From: DATFFO01 sp963744905
GTDB lineage: Bacteria; Actinomycetota; Acidimicrobiia; Spongiisociales; ZC4RG35
Reading direction: 5' to 3'
NCBI GenBank assembly: GCA_963744905.1
Contig: CAVUUV010000003.1
Coordinates: 1,030,785-1,094,784 of the forward strand
DNA length: 64,000 nucleotides
Shown here: piece by piece, positions 17,728-27,204 of the stretch
Layout: every line of letters starts with the position of its first letter
How positions within the stretch are numbered: the first letter of the stretch is position 1
Made by a program: the position numbers and the translations under genes
The notes under the pieces: generated by a model
What the model was told of the DNA's origin: nothing
The model's database searches: none
The model's input: only the letters and a program-made list of their open reading frames with translations

Positions 17728-18546
17728 TCAGGCGGTCAGGGGGGTAGCCCGGTCGATGAGGGACGGCATGATCTCGGAGAGACCGCCCTCGACGCGAACC
17801 GCGGCAACCGGGTCCCCTCGGGTCGGGCCACGGTTGACGATGGCGACCGGGGTGCCCTGTCGGTGAGCTGCGAGGACGAAGCGGTATCCCGACATGACCG
17901 TCAGCGAGGAGCCCAGGACGAGCAGGGCCGACGCCTCATCCACCATCCTCATCGCATCGGAAACGACCGATCTGGCGACGTTCTCCCCGAAGAACACCAC
18001 GTCGGGTTTGAGGACGCCGCCGCATGCCAGGCAATCGACGGTGACGAAGCGGTCCACCACCCTTTCGGGCAACTCGGCATCGCCGTCGGGGGCGAACTCC
18101 ACCGCAGCTCCCGACATGGTCGGGTTGGCGGCCTCGAGTCGATGGTGCAGTTCGAGCCGGCTCCGACCATCGCCACAAGAAAGACAGACGGTGCGGGCCA
18201 TCGAGCCGTGCAACTCCACCACCTCGACCGATCCCGCCGCCTGATGCAGTCCGTCCACGTTCTGGGTGATGATGCCTTGCACCCGGCGATCGCCCTCGAG
18301 GCGGGCGACCGCCTCGTGGGCGGGATTGGGAAGGGCCCGGGAGATGCGCTGCCAACCGAAATGGCTCCGCGCCCAATAACGCCGACGGGCACGGGCGTCG
18401 CGCAGAAACTCCTGGTAGGTGATGGGGACTCGCCGCACCCGGTGGGGATCCCCCCGGTAATCGGGGATGCCCGAGTCGGTGGAGATCCCGGCGCCGCTCA
18501 ACACCACCACCCCGCCCCGTTCGATGAGAGCGGCGAGCTCGGCCAT
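17728..18546 (-). CDS. Sir2-family NAD-dependent protein deacetylase
   Basis: A 272-aa sirtuin. Seen: the NAD-binding VVLSGAGISTDSGIPDYRG, TQNVDGLH, the catalytic His in ELHGSMA, a zinc site of two Cys-x2-Cys pairs (CLSCGDG and CLACGG), VVFFGENV, and LGSSLTVMSG. It would remove acyl groups from protein lysines. The zinc pairs are widely spaced, as in many actinobacterial members. ATG 18546 is used; a GTG three codons upstream is an alternative. Confidence 0.92.
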   Translation of the reverse strand: MAELAALIERGGVVVLSGAGISTDSGIPDYRGDPHRVRRVPITYQEFLRDARARRRYWARSHFGWQRISRALPNPAHEAVARLEGDRRVQGIITQNVDGLHQAAGSVEVVELHGSMARTVCLSCGDGRSRLELHHRLEAANPTMSGAAVEFAPDGDAELPERVVDRFVTVDCLACGGVLKPDVVFFGENVARSVVSDAMRMVDEASALLVLGSSLTVMSGYRFVLAAHRQGTPVAIVNRGPTRGDPVAAVRVEGGLSEIMPSLIDRATPLTA

Positions 18547-18580
18547 GGCATCCACCCGCCGAGCGTAACCGAGCCGGTCA

Positions 18581-18692
18581 CCTTTCTTTGGACCCTGAGG
18601 AACGGGCCACACCTTCTTTGGACGCTGGGGAACGCATAGCGACGGCCACGGTCCAAAGAAGGGGAAAACCGTTCCTACGCGTCCAAAGAAAC
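18581..18692. repeat. Cluster of four REP-like repeats forming nested hairpins
   Basis: Four copies of a ~22-bp motif, CTTCTTTGGACGCTGGGG then AACG. A (18581-18604, +) and B (18611-18634, +) face C (18651-18662, -) and D (18670-18692, -). B and C share a perfect 12-bp inverted repeat (CCTTCTTTGGAC / GTCCAAAGAAGG), and A and D a perfect 11-bp one outside it. The result is a nested stem-loop between the sirtuin gene and the repair fusion gene. A fifth copy is at 6306. Confidence 0.75.
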
Positions 18693-18709
18693 CCGCGGGT
18701 GCGGCGGCC

Positions 18710-20503
18710 TCAGGTCAGGCCGAGGGCCTTTCCGGCCTCGTGCAGGGTCTGGCCGCCGGCCACGACCGGGGCAAAGAGGTCACCGTGGCGCTGGAGACGC
18801 TCCCACAGGTTGGCCATGGTGACGTCCCCGTTGGCGATCCCGCCCAGCTCCTCCCAGCGCACCGGGGCCGAGACCGGCGCACCCGGGCGAGGCCGGACCG
18901 AATAGACCGAGGCGATGGTCTGGCCGGAGGCGTTGCGGTTGTGGTCGATGAACACCTTCCCCTTCCGCTTGGGCTTGTCCCACTCCATGGTCAGGTCGTC
19001 GGGGTTGGCCGACACCAGGTATCTGCCCACCTCTCCCACGAATCGGCGCACCTGCTCGAAGGTGTGCTCAGGGTCGAGCGGCACGTAGACGTGTAAACCG
19101 CGGCTACCCGAGAGCTTGGGGTAGCTCGACAGACCGAGATGGTCCAGTGCCACCCTGATCAGATTTCCCCCCGCCACCACCTGGTCCCAGCTGGAGCCCT
19201 CGGCCGGATCTAGGTCGAAGATGGCGTAGTCGGGCCGATCCAGGTCGGGATAGCGGGCGTGGAAGGGATGCACCTCTATGCAGCCCATGTTGGCGAACCA
19301 CATCAGCGCCTCGCGCCGATCGGCCACCATGAACTCGATGATCCCACCCTGGGAGTCGGAGGGAACCGGCACGGTCGTCATCCACTCGGGCTGGTGCCCG
19401 GGAGCCCGCTTCTCGTAGAAGGAAGGGCCCTCGATCCCGTCGGGGTAGCGGGACATGGAGAGAGGACGGCCGGCCAGATGGGGCAAGAGGACGTCGGCCA
19501 CCGAGGCGTAATACTGGACCAGGTCGCCCTTGGTGTACTCGTCGGCGGGGAAGAACACCTTGTCCAGGTTGGACAAGGTCAAGGGGACACCGACCCGGGC
19601 CACGAACCGCTCCCCCTGGCGGTCGGCCCGCACGGTTCCGGGAAACGCGATCCGCCCCGACCCGATCGGGCGACCCGGCTCCTCGTTGACGGCGTCGGCC
19701 ACCTGTCTGGCCTCGGCCAGGATGGCGGCATGACTGGAGTCCTCCCGGGCCTCCGAGATCATCACCAGGTCGAGGCCCGCCCTCGAGGCGGCGGTAACCA
19801 GCGGCCCCACCCGTAGCGTCCCCTCCCCGTAGGGAACATGCCGCACCTCGCCCTTGGGACCGACCTGGTTGTCGGTGAACTGGCAATGGAGCGGGTCGAT
19901 CATCCAGGCGGGAAACTGATCGGCCAGGAACCCCAGCACCTGGGCGAAACCCTCCACCGAAGTGAGGCCTCCTCCGGTGACGGCGTGGATGTGTGCCCAG
20001 TCCACCACCGGTCGCACAAACGAGAAGCGGGAGGCGATGAGGGCTATGTCGCCCAGCGTGCCCCAGGCTCCTTCTTTGCCCGCCGTCTCCAAGCCCAGAC
20101 CCACCCCCAGCCCCTCCACCTTGGGTGCCACCCTTTCCAGTCGGGCAGTGATCCGGTCCATTAGGACGGCGGGGTCCTCGCCGTGGGTGGCGCCACCGTG
20201 GGCGACGATGACCCGCGCCCCCAGCGCCCGGCCCAGTTTCATGGTGTGCTCCAGGGCGGCCAGGCACTGGGCACCCCGATCTTCCTCCTCGGGGGTGAGA
20301 GTGGCGAAGTAGGGGGCGTGAACCGAGACACGAATCCCCCGCTCATCGGCCAGCTCCCCGAAGGCGGCGCAGCGCTTCTCCTTCCAGGGGAAGTCGGTCA
20401 CGAAGGGGAGTTCGAGCGCACCGAATCCCCGCTCGATTAGCGAGTCCAGATACGGTTCTTCTTCGCCCTCGGGCGGCAGCTCCGAGACGCCGACTGTGAT
20501 CAT
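18710..20503 (-). CDS. Endonuclease IV-like TIM barrel fused to LigD-type NHEJ polymerase domain
   Basis: A 597-aa protein from ATG 20503. Residues ~1-265 match the AP-endonuclease-2/Nfo barrel; possible metal-site residues lie in VSVHAPYFATL, VIVAHGG, GLGLETAGKEG, PVVDWAHIHA, DPLHCQFTDNQ and MISEARE. Residues ~300-590 are a LigD primase-polymerase domain: LSNLDKVFFPADEYTKGDL, the catalytic Asp pair in FDLDPAEG, LSGSRGLHVYVPL, KVFIDHNRN and RPRPGAPVSAPVRW. The polymerase domain extends DNA or RNA ends in bacterial non-homologous end joining. Joined in one chain, the barrel could cut abasic or damaged ends before fill-in. No ligase domain or Ku gene is in the window. Confidence 0.88.
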   Translation of the reverse strand: MITVGVSELPPEGEEEPYLDSLIERGFGALELPFVTDFPWKEKRCAAFGELADERGIRVSVHAPYFATLTPEEEDRGAQCLAALEHTMKLGRALGARVIVAHGGATHGEDPAVLMDRITARLERVAPKVEGLGVGLGLETAGKEGAWGTLGDIALIASRFSFVRPVVDWAHIHAVTGGGLTSVEGFAQVLGFLADQFPAWMIDPLHCQFTDNQVGPKGEVRHVPYGEGTLRVGPLVTAASRAGLDLVMISEAREDSSHAAILAEARQVADAVNEEPGRPIGSGRIAFPGTVRADRQGERFVARVGVPLTLSNLDKVFFPADEYTKGDLVQYYASVADVLLPHLAGRPLSMSRYPDGIEGPSFYEKRAPGHQPEWMTTVPVPSDSQGGIIEFMVADRREALMWFANMGCIEVHPFHARYPDLDRPDYAIFDLDPAEGSSWDQVVAGGNLIRVALDHLGLSSYPKLSGSRGLHVYVPLDPEHTFEQVRRFVGEVGRYLVSANPDDLTMEWDKPKRKGKVFIDHNRNASGQTIASVYSVRPRPGAPVSAPVRWEELGGIANGDVTMANLWERLQRHGDLFAPVVAGGQTLHEAGKALGLT

Positions 20504-20528
20504 CGAAGCCACAGTACGCGCCGGCCGC

Positions 20529-21494
20529 TCAGGCCAGGACGACCACCGTCGTCCCCACCGGCGCCCAGTCGTAGAGGAAGGCGGCCTCTTCCAGGCTCTG
20601 GCGAACACAGCCGGCACTGTGATACTCACCCAGTTGCTCTTCTCTCTGGAGGGGCTGGCCGGTCCCGTCGTTGGGGATGGAATGGAAGCCGATGGCCAGG
20701 TCGTCGCCGTGGGCGAAGCGGACCATGTAGCGCATGGTGATCCCGTCGTGACCGGCATAGGCGGTCTCGGACTTGGAGAACACTTCGTAGGTTCCGGGAG
20801 CAGGCACGCCCGGCTTGCCGGAAACCAGATAGGAGTCGACCAGCTCCTCGCCTTTGTCGATCAACCACACCCGCTGGGTGGTGTTGGAGTAGACGATGCG
20901 CCGTCCCTGGCCTGAATCGGCCGGAACCGGTGGAGGCGGAACTCCCTCCAGGTCCTGGCGGATGCCCTCGGCGACGTTCCCGAACTCCTCGAACGGTGAC
21001 ATGAGAACCTGTTCGCCGGACACGACCACGGTCATGGTGTTCTCGGTGGTCTCGGTCATCCCCTCCCGGGTCACCGTCCCGTGGACATGGAGCACGCTCC
21101 TGCCGGCTTCGTCTTCGGACAGGGAGTAGGTGACGTCCGTGGCCCGGGACCAGGCCGCCCAGCCTTCCGACATCTCGATCATCAGCCGCGCGAACTGGTC
21201 CCGGCCCACCGCCGCCTGTGAGGTAGGGGCGAGCCCATCCCAGGCGGCCTGCTCGTCACCTGCGGCGATGTAACCCACCCAGGTCTGGAAGGCCTGAGCC
21301 GCTTCCCCGACCGATCCCCCAGGAGCAGTCGTCGCAGGAGCCGGAACGGTCGATGGCGCCGTGGATGTAGTCGGCGTGGCGGCAGGGGGGGAGGATGTAG
21401 GAGAGACAGCCGAGGAGGCGGAAGGGAGGGCGGTTCCACACGCCGCCACCAGGATCGCGAGCGCGACTGCGTGGAGATAGGACAGCTTGGACAT
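20529..21494 (-). CDS. L,D-transpeptidase lipoprotein
   Basis: A 321-aa secreted protein. The signal peptide ends in a lipobox (AILVAACG), followed by a Ser/Thr/Pro-rich linker (~residues 25-60). Residues ~60-175 look like an NTF2-type spacer domain. The C-terminal YkuD domain carries the catalytic motif HSAGCVRQ. It would form 3-3 crosslinks in peptidoglycan or anchor proteins to it. ATG 21494 is used; upstream in-frame sequence is unlikely to be coding. Confidence 0.9.
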   Translation of the reverse strand: MSKLSYLHAVALAILVAACGTALPSASSAVSPTSSPPAATPTTSTAPSTVPAPATTAPGGSVGEAAQAFQTWVGYIAAGDEQAAWDGLAPTSQAAVGRDQFARLMIEMSEGWAAWSRATDVTYSLSEDEAGRSVLHVHGTVTREGMTETTENTMTVVVSGEQVLMSPFEEFGNVAEGIRQDLEGVPPPPVPADSGQGRRIVYSNTTQRVWLIDKGEELVDSYLVSGKPGVPAPGTYEVFSKSETAYAGHDGITMRYMVRFAHGDDLAIGFHSIPNDGTGQPLQREEQLGEYHSAGCVRQSLEEAAFLYDWAPVGTTVVVLA

Positions 21495-21660
21495 GGTTCG
21501 AACACCCCGGACTGAGATGATGGTGATTTGACCTTTCGACGCCCGAGCACCGCCCCCGGTTCCCCCTATCTGGCCGAGGGACGGGTCTCGCCCGCCCTCG
21601 CCGCGGGGGAAGGCGGGCCCCCGACCCGGGTCGGGCCCCACAATGTTCGCCCCGGTGCTG

Positions 21661-24627
21661 TTACCGGTTGCCGAGACCGGGTTTGAGAGTGATTACCTCG
21701 TATTGGTCCGGCACGGCGTTGTTCTGGTAGAGGGCGAGGAGTCTCTCCCGGCTGGCGTTGAGCAGGGGGACCTGGGCACTGGCGCCCGCCGGGAGCATAC
21801 CGGCGAGATCCCTTATGTGCTCGGCGTCACGTTTGACGTCCACATGCCCCGAGGCCACCCCGACCGGAACACCGGCATCGAGGTCCACCACGACGTAATC
21901 GAAGTCGTCGTCGGTCTTGCTCAAGAACCCAAAATCGCCCCTCAGATCGACGGGCAAGATCTGGCTCTGATCATTCAAATCGACGATTCCGTAGTACTCG
22001 AGATTCCCGGAACCGCTGCTGAGATCGATCAAAGCCGTCACCACCACGCCATTGGGATAGGGAGCCCCGGTGAGCAGGTTGAGGTCGGCTGCCACGAGCA
22101 GGTAGTCGGGCGTTCCGTCCTGGTCTGTGTCGAGCAGGATGTCGACCTCGTGGCGAGCGGGGGAATCCCAGGCTGTGGCGCTGCCGATGCCGAATTCGAG
22201 GATGTTGTCCTCGATCGAACGGACCCCCATCGCGGCGATCGAGCCCGATCCGGCGCCGGTGTAAGTGAAGGTGTCGACGAAGCCATCGGACTCACCGTCG
22301 TTGGTGAACGAGAGCATGTTCTGCTGGCCGGGTTTCACCCGGCCCGCCGATATGTCCGAGGCAGGGTCTACCACGCCCAGATAACCGACTCGCAGACTCG
22401 AATCCCCCGAGGTCAGCGTCAAGATGCCGTCCACCTCGGTTTGGCTTATGAAGCCGTCGTCGGCGGGCATGGCGGCAGGGTCGAGCGACATCCTGATGTC
22501 GAAACTCGCCGAACCGTTGGCCGGCACTTCCACCGCGTCAGGCACCGTCACGTCGACCCCGCTCAGGGTCTGAATGGCTCCGTTGTCTATTGCGTATGTC
22601 CGGTTCTCTCCCGACAAGTCGTTCACCGTCACCGTCTCCGTGTACACCTGAGGTGATGCGGGGTTGAGCCTCCCGAAGCTCACCCCCGCCTCGGTCGTGT
22701 AGGCATCGGCGGCCAGAGCGCGATCCGCGCGGATCACGCCGGTGCCCATCAGAGTGGTCGGATAGGTGCCGTTCGTGGTCACCGTCGAGTTCATCATCAG
22801 CGACTTGATGACCTGAGTATGCAGAGACGGGTGTGCCTCTCGCATCAGCGCTGCCAATCCGGCCGCGTGCGGCGTCGCCATCGAGGTCCCACTGTTGAGC
22901 GTTCCCTTGAACCCGGTGCCGATTGCGGCCGAGTCGATCGACAGGCCCGGGGCGGCGAGGTCGGGACCGAACAGATCCTGACCCCTCGGTCCCTGGCTGG
23001 TGAAGCTGGCCAGGGTGTCGGCCAGTTCAGGCTTGGGGAACTCGAAGGTGGGGTCCAGCGTGACGTTCACGGTCGCTCCAGCCTCCATGGTGGACAGGAA
23101 GGCCTCGCCGTCGTCCTGGGAGACCATCACTCCCGGAATCTCGATACCGGTCGACTCCCCACCCATGACGATCGGGGCGCCGGGCACGTTGTTGAACACG
23201 ACCACGGCCACCGCACCTGCCGCCTGCGCATTGAGGATCTTGGAGGCGAAGGTGCAGGTGCCCCGCTGGATGAATGCGATATTGCCGTTCACGGATTCCC
23301 CGTTGGTAAGAGCCGTACAGGCGTCGAGGGGCTGGCTGACAGCCAGATCCCCGGTGATCGGGCCAACCTCGTCGAGCGGCTTTGTGATCGCCCCTTCTGC
23401 CGCCTCGTACAGGCCGGCGATCGCCGCGGGTGCGTTCACCTCGATTCCCTGGTTGACCACCCCGCCGTCCACGGAGGCGGCCACCGCAATTCCGTCGCCG
23501 ACGCTGGGAGAATCCTCCACGTAGGGCACCGGCCCCGCATTCCCGGCCGCCGACACGACCAGCATCCCGGCTGCCATGGCGTTGCCGACGGCGATGGCGG
23601 TGGGATCACCGGGCTCACCGAACGCTGAGCCGAGGCTCATGTTGATCACATCGAGGTGGTCGCCGATGTCTCCGTCGCCGTTGGGGTCGAGCGCCCACTC
23701 GATGGCTTCGACGGTGACCTCCGTCGTGCCCTCGCAGCCGAACACCTTGAGGGCGTAGAGCCGCGCCTCAGGGGCCATGCCCGGCCCCACCTCGAAATCG
23801 TTGTCGGCGTAGATGTCCCGGTCGTAGGGTCCGGTGTAGGTGCTGCCGTCCGACAGGACCCCTTGGCCGGCCGCAGTTCCTGCCACATGGGTTCCGTGGC
23901 CATAACAGTCCAGGGGATCGGGGTCGGGGGCGGGGATCGTCTCGGCGGGGTCATCGGAGCGGGCGTTGTAGTCATCGCCCACGAAATCGGTGCCGCCTAC
24001 CACCTTGGCGTTGGGGAAGCCGCCGTCGTCGAGGGTGGTGGGGTCGTTCGACTCGAAGGCTGCAGCAGTCCCCGCACCGCCGAAGTCGGCGTGGGTGTAG
24101 TCGATTCCGGTGTCGATGATGCCGATGGTGATATCGGAACCGGTGAAACCGAGGTCCTCCCAAACGGGGGGAGTCCCCACCCAGGGAACGCTGGTGGCGT
24201 TGACGACGCGGTGAATCGGAAGTCGCGACACCGACAGGACTCCGGGCAGGCCCACCACGTCGATCAGATCCCGCACCTTGGCGCGGACGGCGATGCCGTT
24301 GGCGCTCAGTTTGAGCGAGTAGATCTCATCTCCGGGCAGCCGTGAGCGCAAGCCGTCCTGCTGGCGTTCGACCTTGCGAGCCTGGTTTCTCTGCTGGGCA
24401 GCGCTCGCCCTGCCGTGAGTGTCGACCACCAGCTTCGCCACCGGCTCCTGATCGAGCTGTATGAACGCGTCGACGTATGCGTCGAGGTCCGAAACCGCCC
24501 CCAGATCGATTCGACCCGACGCCCGATCGGGCGCATTTCTGGGACTGTAGGGTCCGGTTCCCCACGCCGGCATGGCAGCCAGCAGGGCAAGCGAAAACAC
24601 ACTCAGTAGGGCCACGATCCTCTTCAC
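21661..24627 (-). CDS. Secreted subtilisin-like serine protease (S8) with PA insert
   Basis: A 988-aa exported protease. The N-terminal signal peptide is MKRIVALLSVFSLALLAAMP ending near AWG. A propeptide (I9-like) spans ~40-140. The catalytic triad is Asp in IIDTGIDYTH (~175), His in GHGTHVAGT (~245) and Ser in GTSMATPHAAG (~590). A protease-associated domain (CTFASKILNAQAAGAVAVVV) lies between His and Ser. The ~350 residues after the catalytic core contain beta-rich repeats and no recognised anchor. A role in extracellular protein degradation is expected. Confidence 0.92.
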   Translation of the reverse strand: MKRIVALLSVFSLALLAAMPAWGTGPYSPRNAPDRASGRIDLGAVSDLDAYVDAFIQLDQEPVAKLVVDTHGRASAAQQRNQARKVERQQDGLRSRLPGDEIYSLKLSANGIAVRAKVRDLIDVVGLPGVLSVSRLPIHRVVNATSVPWVGTPPVWEDLGFTGSDITIGIIDTGIDYTHADFGGAGTAAAFESNDPTTLDDGGFPNAKVVGGTDFVGDDYNARSDDPAETIPAPDPDPLDCYGHGTHVAGTAAGQGVLSDGSTYTGPYDRDIYADNDFEVGPGMAPEARLYALKVFGCEGTTEVTVEAIEWALDPNGDGDIGDHLDVINMSLGSAFGEPGDPTAIAVGNAMAAGMLVVSAAGNAGPVPYVEDSPSVGDGIAVAASVDGGVVNQGIEVNAPAAIAGLYEAAEGAITKPLDEVGPITGDLAVSQPLDACTALTNGESVNGNIAFIQRGTCTFASKILNAQAAGAVAVVVFNNVPGAPIVMGGESTGIEIPGVMVSQDDGEAFLSTMEAGATVNVTLDPTFEFPKPELADTLASFTSQGPRGQDLFGPDLAAPGLSIDSAAIGTGFKGTLNSGTSMATPHAAGLAALMREAHPSLHTQVIKSLMMNSTVTTNGTYPTTLMGTGVIRADRALAADAYTTEAGVSFGRLNPASPQVYTETVTVNDLSGENRTYAIDNGAIQTLSGVDVTVPDAVEVPANGSASFDIRMSLDPAAMPADDGFISQTEVDGILTLTSGDSSLRVGYLGVVDPASDISAGRVKPGQQNMLSFTNDGESDGFVDTFTYTGAGSGSIAAMGVRSIEDNILEFGIGSATAWDSPARHEVDILLDTDQDGTPDYLLVAADLNLLTGAPYPNGVVVTALIDLSSGSGNLEYYGIVDLNDQSQILPVDLRGDFGFLSKTDDDFDYVVVDLDAGVPVGVASGHVDVKRDAEHIRDLAGMLPAGASAQVPLLNASRERLLALYQNNAVPDQYEVITLKPGLGNR

Positions 24628-24753
24628 AGGCGTTCCTCCATCACTCCCCGGGTCGACGGCTCCCGTCGCCGACCCGCAACCATATCTCCGGCGCTCGACC
24701 TCGTCCAGTGCTGCCGGTCGGCAACCAGGATGTGACGGGTAGGGGCCTCCTGG

Positions 24754-26391
24754 TCATTCCGGCATCATGTGCGGATAGGTGTGGTCGGTTGGCGGGTTCA
24801 TGGTTTCCTTGACCGACCTGACGCTGAGCCACCGCAGCAGGTTGAGCTTGGAACCGGCCTTGTCGTTGGTCCCCGACGCTCTCGCCCCACCGAAGGGCTG
24901 CTGGCCGACGATGGAGCCGGTGGGCTTGTCGTTGACGTAGAAATTCCCGGCTGCGTTCCGTAGCCCGGCCGAGGCCTGTTCGATGGCGGACCGGTCCCGG
25001 GCGAACACCGCTCCGGTGAGGCCATAGGGAGAGGTCGAGTCCACCAGCCCAACGGTGTCGCTCCACTGGTCGTCCTCGTCGTAGACGAAAACGCTGACGA
25101 TGGGCCCGAACAGCTCCGTTTCCATGATCTCGTGACGGGGGTCGGCGCTCTCGACGACGGTGGGCTGGACGAACCAGCCCTCGGAGTCGTCGGCCTGGCC
25201 GCCCACCACTACCTCGAGCTCCGGGTCCGAAGCGGCACGCTCCAGCCACGATTGGTGGCGGCGGAAGGCTGCCTCGTCGATGACTGCTCCCAGGAAGTTG
25301 GACAAGTCGGCCACGTCTCCCATGGGGAGGGAGGCGGTCGTGTCGACCAGGCGCTCACGCAGCTCGGGCCACAGATTCGATGGCACATAGACCCGGGACG
25401 CCGCAGAGCACTTCTGTCCCTGATACTCGAAAGCTCCCCGGACGATGGCCGTGTTGAGCGGGTCCACGGCCGCCGACGGATGGGCGAGTATGAAGTCCTT
25501 GCCACCGGTTTCGCCCACGACCCGGGGGAACGAGCGGTACCCGGCGACCGAGTTGCCGATCGCCGACCACAGGTTGCGGAACACGGTCAGCGAGCCGGTG
25601 AAGTGCAGCCCGGCGAAGTCGGGCGAGTCGAAACAGGCCCGGCTCACCAGGGCCCCGTCCCCGTGGAGGAGGTTGATCACCCCTTCGGGAAGGCCCGCCT
25701 CAATGAGGACCTGCATGAGGTAGTGAGCCGATAGGGCCTGTTTTTCGGAGGGTTTCCACACCACAGTGTTCCCGCACAGAGCCGGCGCGGTAGGCAGGTT
25801 GCCGGCGATGGCGGTGAAGTTGAAGGGCGTCATGGCGAGGACGAAGCCCTCCAGGGGCCGGTAGTCGAGCTGGTTCCAGATGCCCTTCGGGTTGATCTCG
25901 GGTTGTTCGGCCAGGATCTGGGCGTAGTAGCTGACGTTGAAGCGGAGGAAGTCGATCAGCTCACACGCCGCGTCGATCTCGGCCTGGTAGACCGTCTTGG
26001 ACTGGCCGAGCATGGTGGAGGCGTTTATCAGATCCCGCCGGGTGGTCGACAGCAACTCGGCCGCACGGAGGAAGATGGCCGCCCGCTCGCCCGGACCGGC
26101 TGCCTCCCAGGCAGGTTTGGCCCTCGCTGCCGCTTCGATCGCCGCCTCCACCTCGGCCTCGCCGGCGGCATGGACTTCGGCCAGATGGAGGTCATGACGA
26201 TGAGGAGCCCGCCGCTCGAAGGTGTTGGAGGTCCGGACCTCCTGCCCGCCGATCACGCACGGAGCGTCCACGGTGAGCTTCTCCTGGCGCCGAACCTCAT
26301 CGAGCAAGGTGGCGCGCTCGGCGGTGCCGGGAGCATAGGTTCGAGCCGGCTCATTTTCGGGCCGGGGCGGAAAGAAGGTGCTGGTGGTCAT
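24754..26391 (-). CDS. pruA: 1-pyrroline-5-carboxylate dehydrogenase
   Basis: A 545-aa aldehyde dehydrogenase of the PruA type, oxidising glutamate semialdehyde to glutamate in proline catabolism with NAD. Markers: AMTPFNFTAIAGNLPTAPAL, VVWKPSEKQALSA, catalytic Glu in VVGETGGKDF, catalytic Cys in YQGQKCSAASRVYV, and YVNDKPTGSIVGQQPFGGAR. Length matches the family. No proline dehydrogenase gene is adjacent. Confidence 0.94.
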   Translation of the reverse strand: MTTSTFFPPRPENEPARTYAPGTAERATLLDEVRRQEKLTVDAPCVIGGQEVRTSNTFERRAPHRHDLHLAEVHAAGEAEVEAAIEAAARAKPAWEAAGPGERAAIFLRAAELLSTTRRDLINASTMLGQSKTVYQAEIDAACELIDFLRFNVSYYAQILAEQPEINPKGIWNQLDYRPLEGFVLAMTPFNFTAIAGNLPTAPALCGNTVVWKPSEKQALSAHYLMQVLIEAGLPEGVINLLHGDGALVSRACFDSPDFAGLHFTGSLTVFRNLWSAIGNSVAGYRSFPRVVGETGGKDFILAHPSAAVDPLNTAIVRGAFEYQGQKCSAASRVYVPSNLWPELRERLVDTTASLPMGDVADLSNFLGAVIDEAAFRRHQSWLERAASDPELEVVVGGQADDSEGWFVQPTVVESADPRHEIMETELFGPIVSVFVYDEDDQWSDTVGLVDSTSPYGLTGAVFARDRSAIEQASAGLRNAAGNFYVNDKPTGSIVGQQPFGGARASGTNDKAGSKLNLLRWLSVRSVKETMNPPTDHTYPHMMPE

Positions 26392-26558
26392 GTCGGCTCC
26401 AGGTCGCTATGCACCCGAGCATATTGGAGCCGGGCGGCCCGGGTCCGAAATGGGCCGGCAAGATTCGAGACTTTGGCCTCTGGAAGACTGACCGGGGAAT
26501 ACACGAGGCTGGGACTGATGAACAGCCGGTGCCCATCGTTGCAGTTCGAGGAGACGCA

Positions 26559-27194
26559 GTGAGCACTTCATTCCCCCCAATCGGGCGGCTGGGACGCAGA
26601 AGACCCGGACCCATGCACCGTCGCCCTCCGCGTCTGCTGTCCGTCACGTTGACCGAGCTTCGCTGCGCCGCCACAACGGTGGTCCTGCTGCTCCGGCGCC
26701 GGCTGGTGCTGCCCACCGGGGAGGTGGGGCGCCGGATTCGTTTCGGAGACGGCACCAAATCGACGATCTTTCGCGAGACCCGCCTTCTTGGCGCCACGGC
26801 GACCGAACCCGTCCTGATCGTGGTCAGGTTCCGGCTCCGGCTGCTCGGGTTGAACCGGACGACACACGCGCTGTTCCGGGCCGAGTCGCTGCTGAACACC
26901 CCGCTCTTCGCCGGCCAGCCCGGATTCTGCTCCAAGCTGTGGTTGACCGATCTCGCCACCGGTTTCTACCGGGGGATCTACGAATGGGACGGCGCGGATT
27001 CGGCCCGTCGCTACGGCGAAACTCTGCGAGTGGTGCTGGCTCCCTACACACAGCGGAACAGCTTCGCCTACCGGGTGCTTCCCGGCCAGTCGCGCCAGGA
27101 GTTCTTGGCGGGCCAGACGCCCAACGAGGCGAGCCCTCCCGCCGACAGGTGGTGGCTGCCGCTTGCCCAAAGCGCGAGCGCCGAAAGGATCTGA
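26559..27194 (+). CDS. Conserved hypothetical protein, possible monooxygenase-like fold
   Basis: A 211-aa protein; GTG 26559 is chosen for its GAGGAG Shine-Dalgarno. The N-terminal third is arginine-rich. The C-terminal part (LFAGQPGFCSKLWL ... GFYRGIYEWDGADSARRY ... NSFAYRVLPG) has the alternating pattern of a small ferredoxin-like/YdhR-type monooxygenase fold, but I do not recognise a named family. It ends 10 bp before an FAD monooxygenase start, so the two probably act together. Confidence 0.6.
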   Translation: MSTSFPPIGRLGRRRPGPMHRRPPRLLSVTLTELRCAATTVVLLLRRRLVLPTGEVGRRIRFGDGTKSTIFRETRLLGATATEPVLIVVRFRLRLLGLNRTTHALFRAESLLNTPLFAGQPGFCSKLWLTDLATGFYRGIYEWDGADSARRYGETLRVVLAPYTQRNSFAYRVLPGQSRQEFLAGQTPNEASPPADRWWLPLAQSASAERI

Positions 27195-27204
27195 GGCGAT
27201 CACT

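Noticed and set aside
21590..21618. Hairpin GCCCGCC/GGCGGGC as a terminator after the subtilase gene
   Set aside because: The loop is 15 bases, no T-run follows on the relevant strand, and such stems are common at this base composition.
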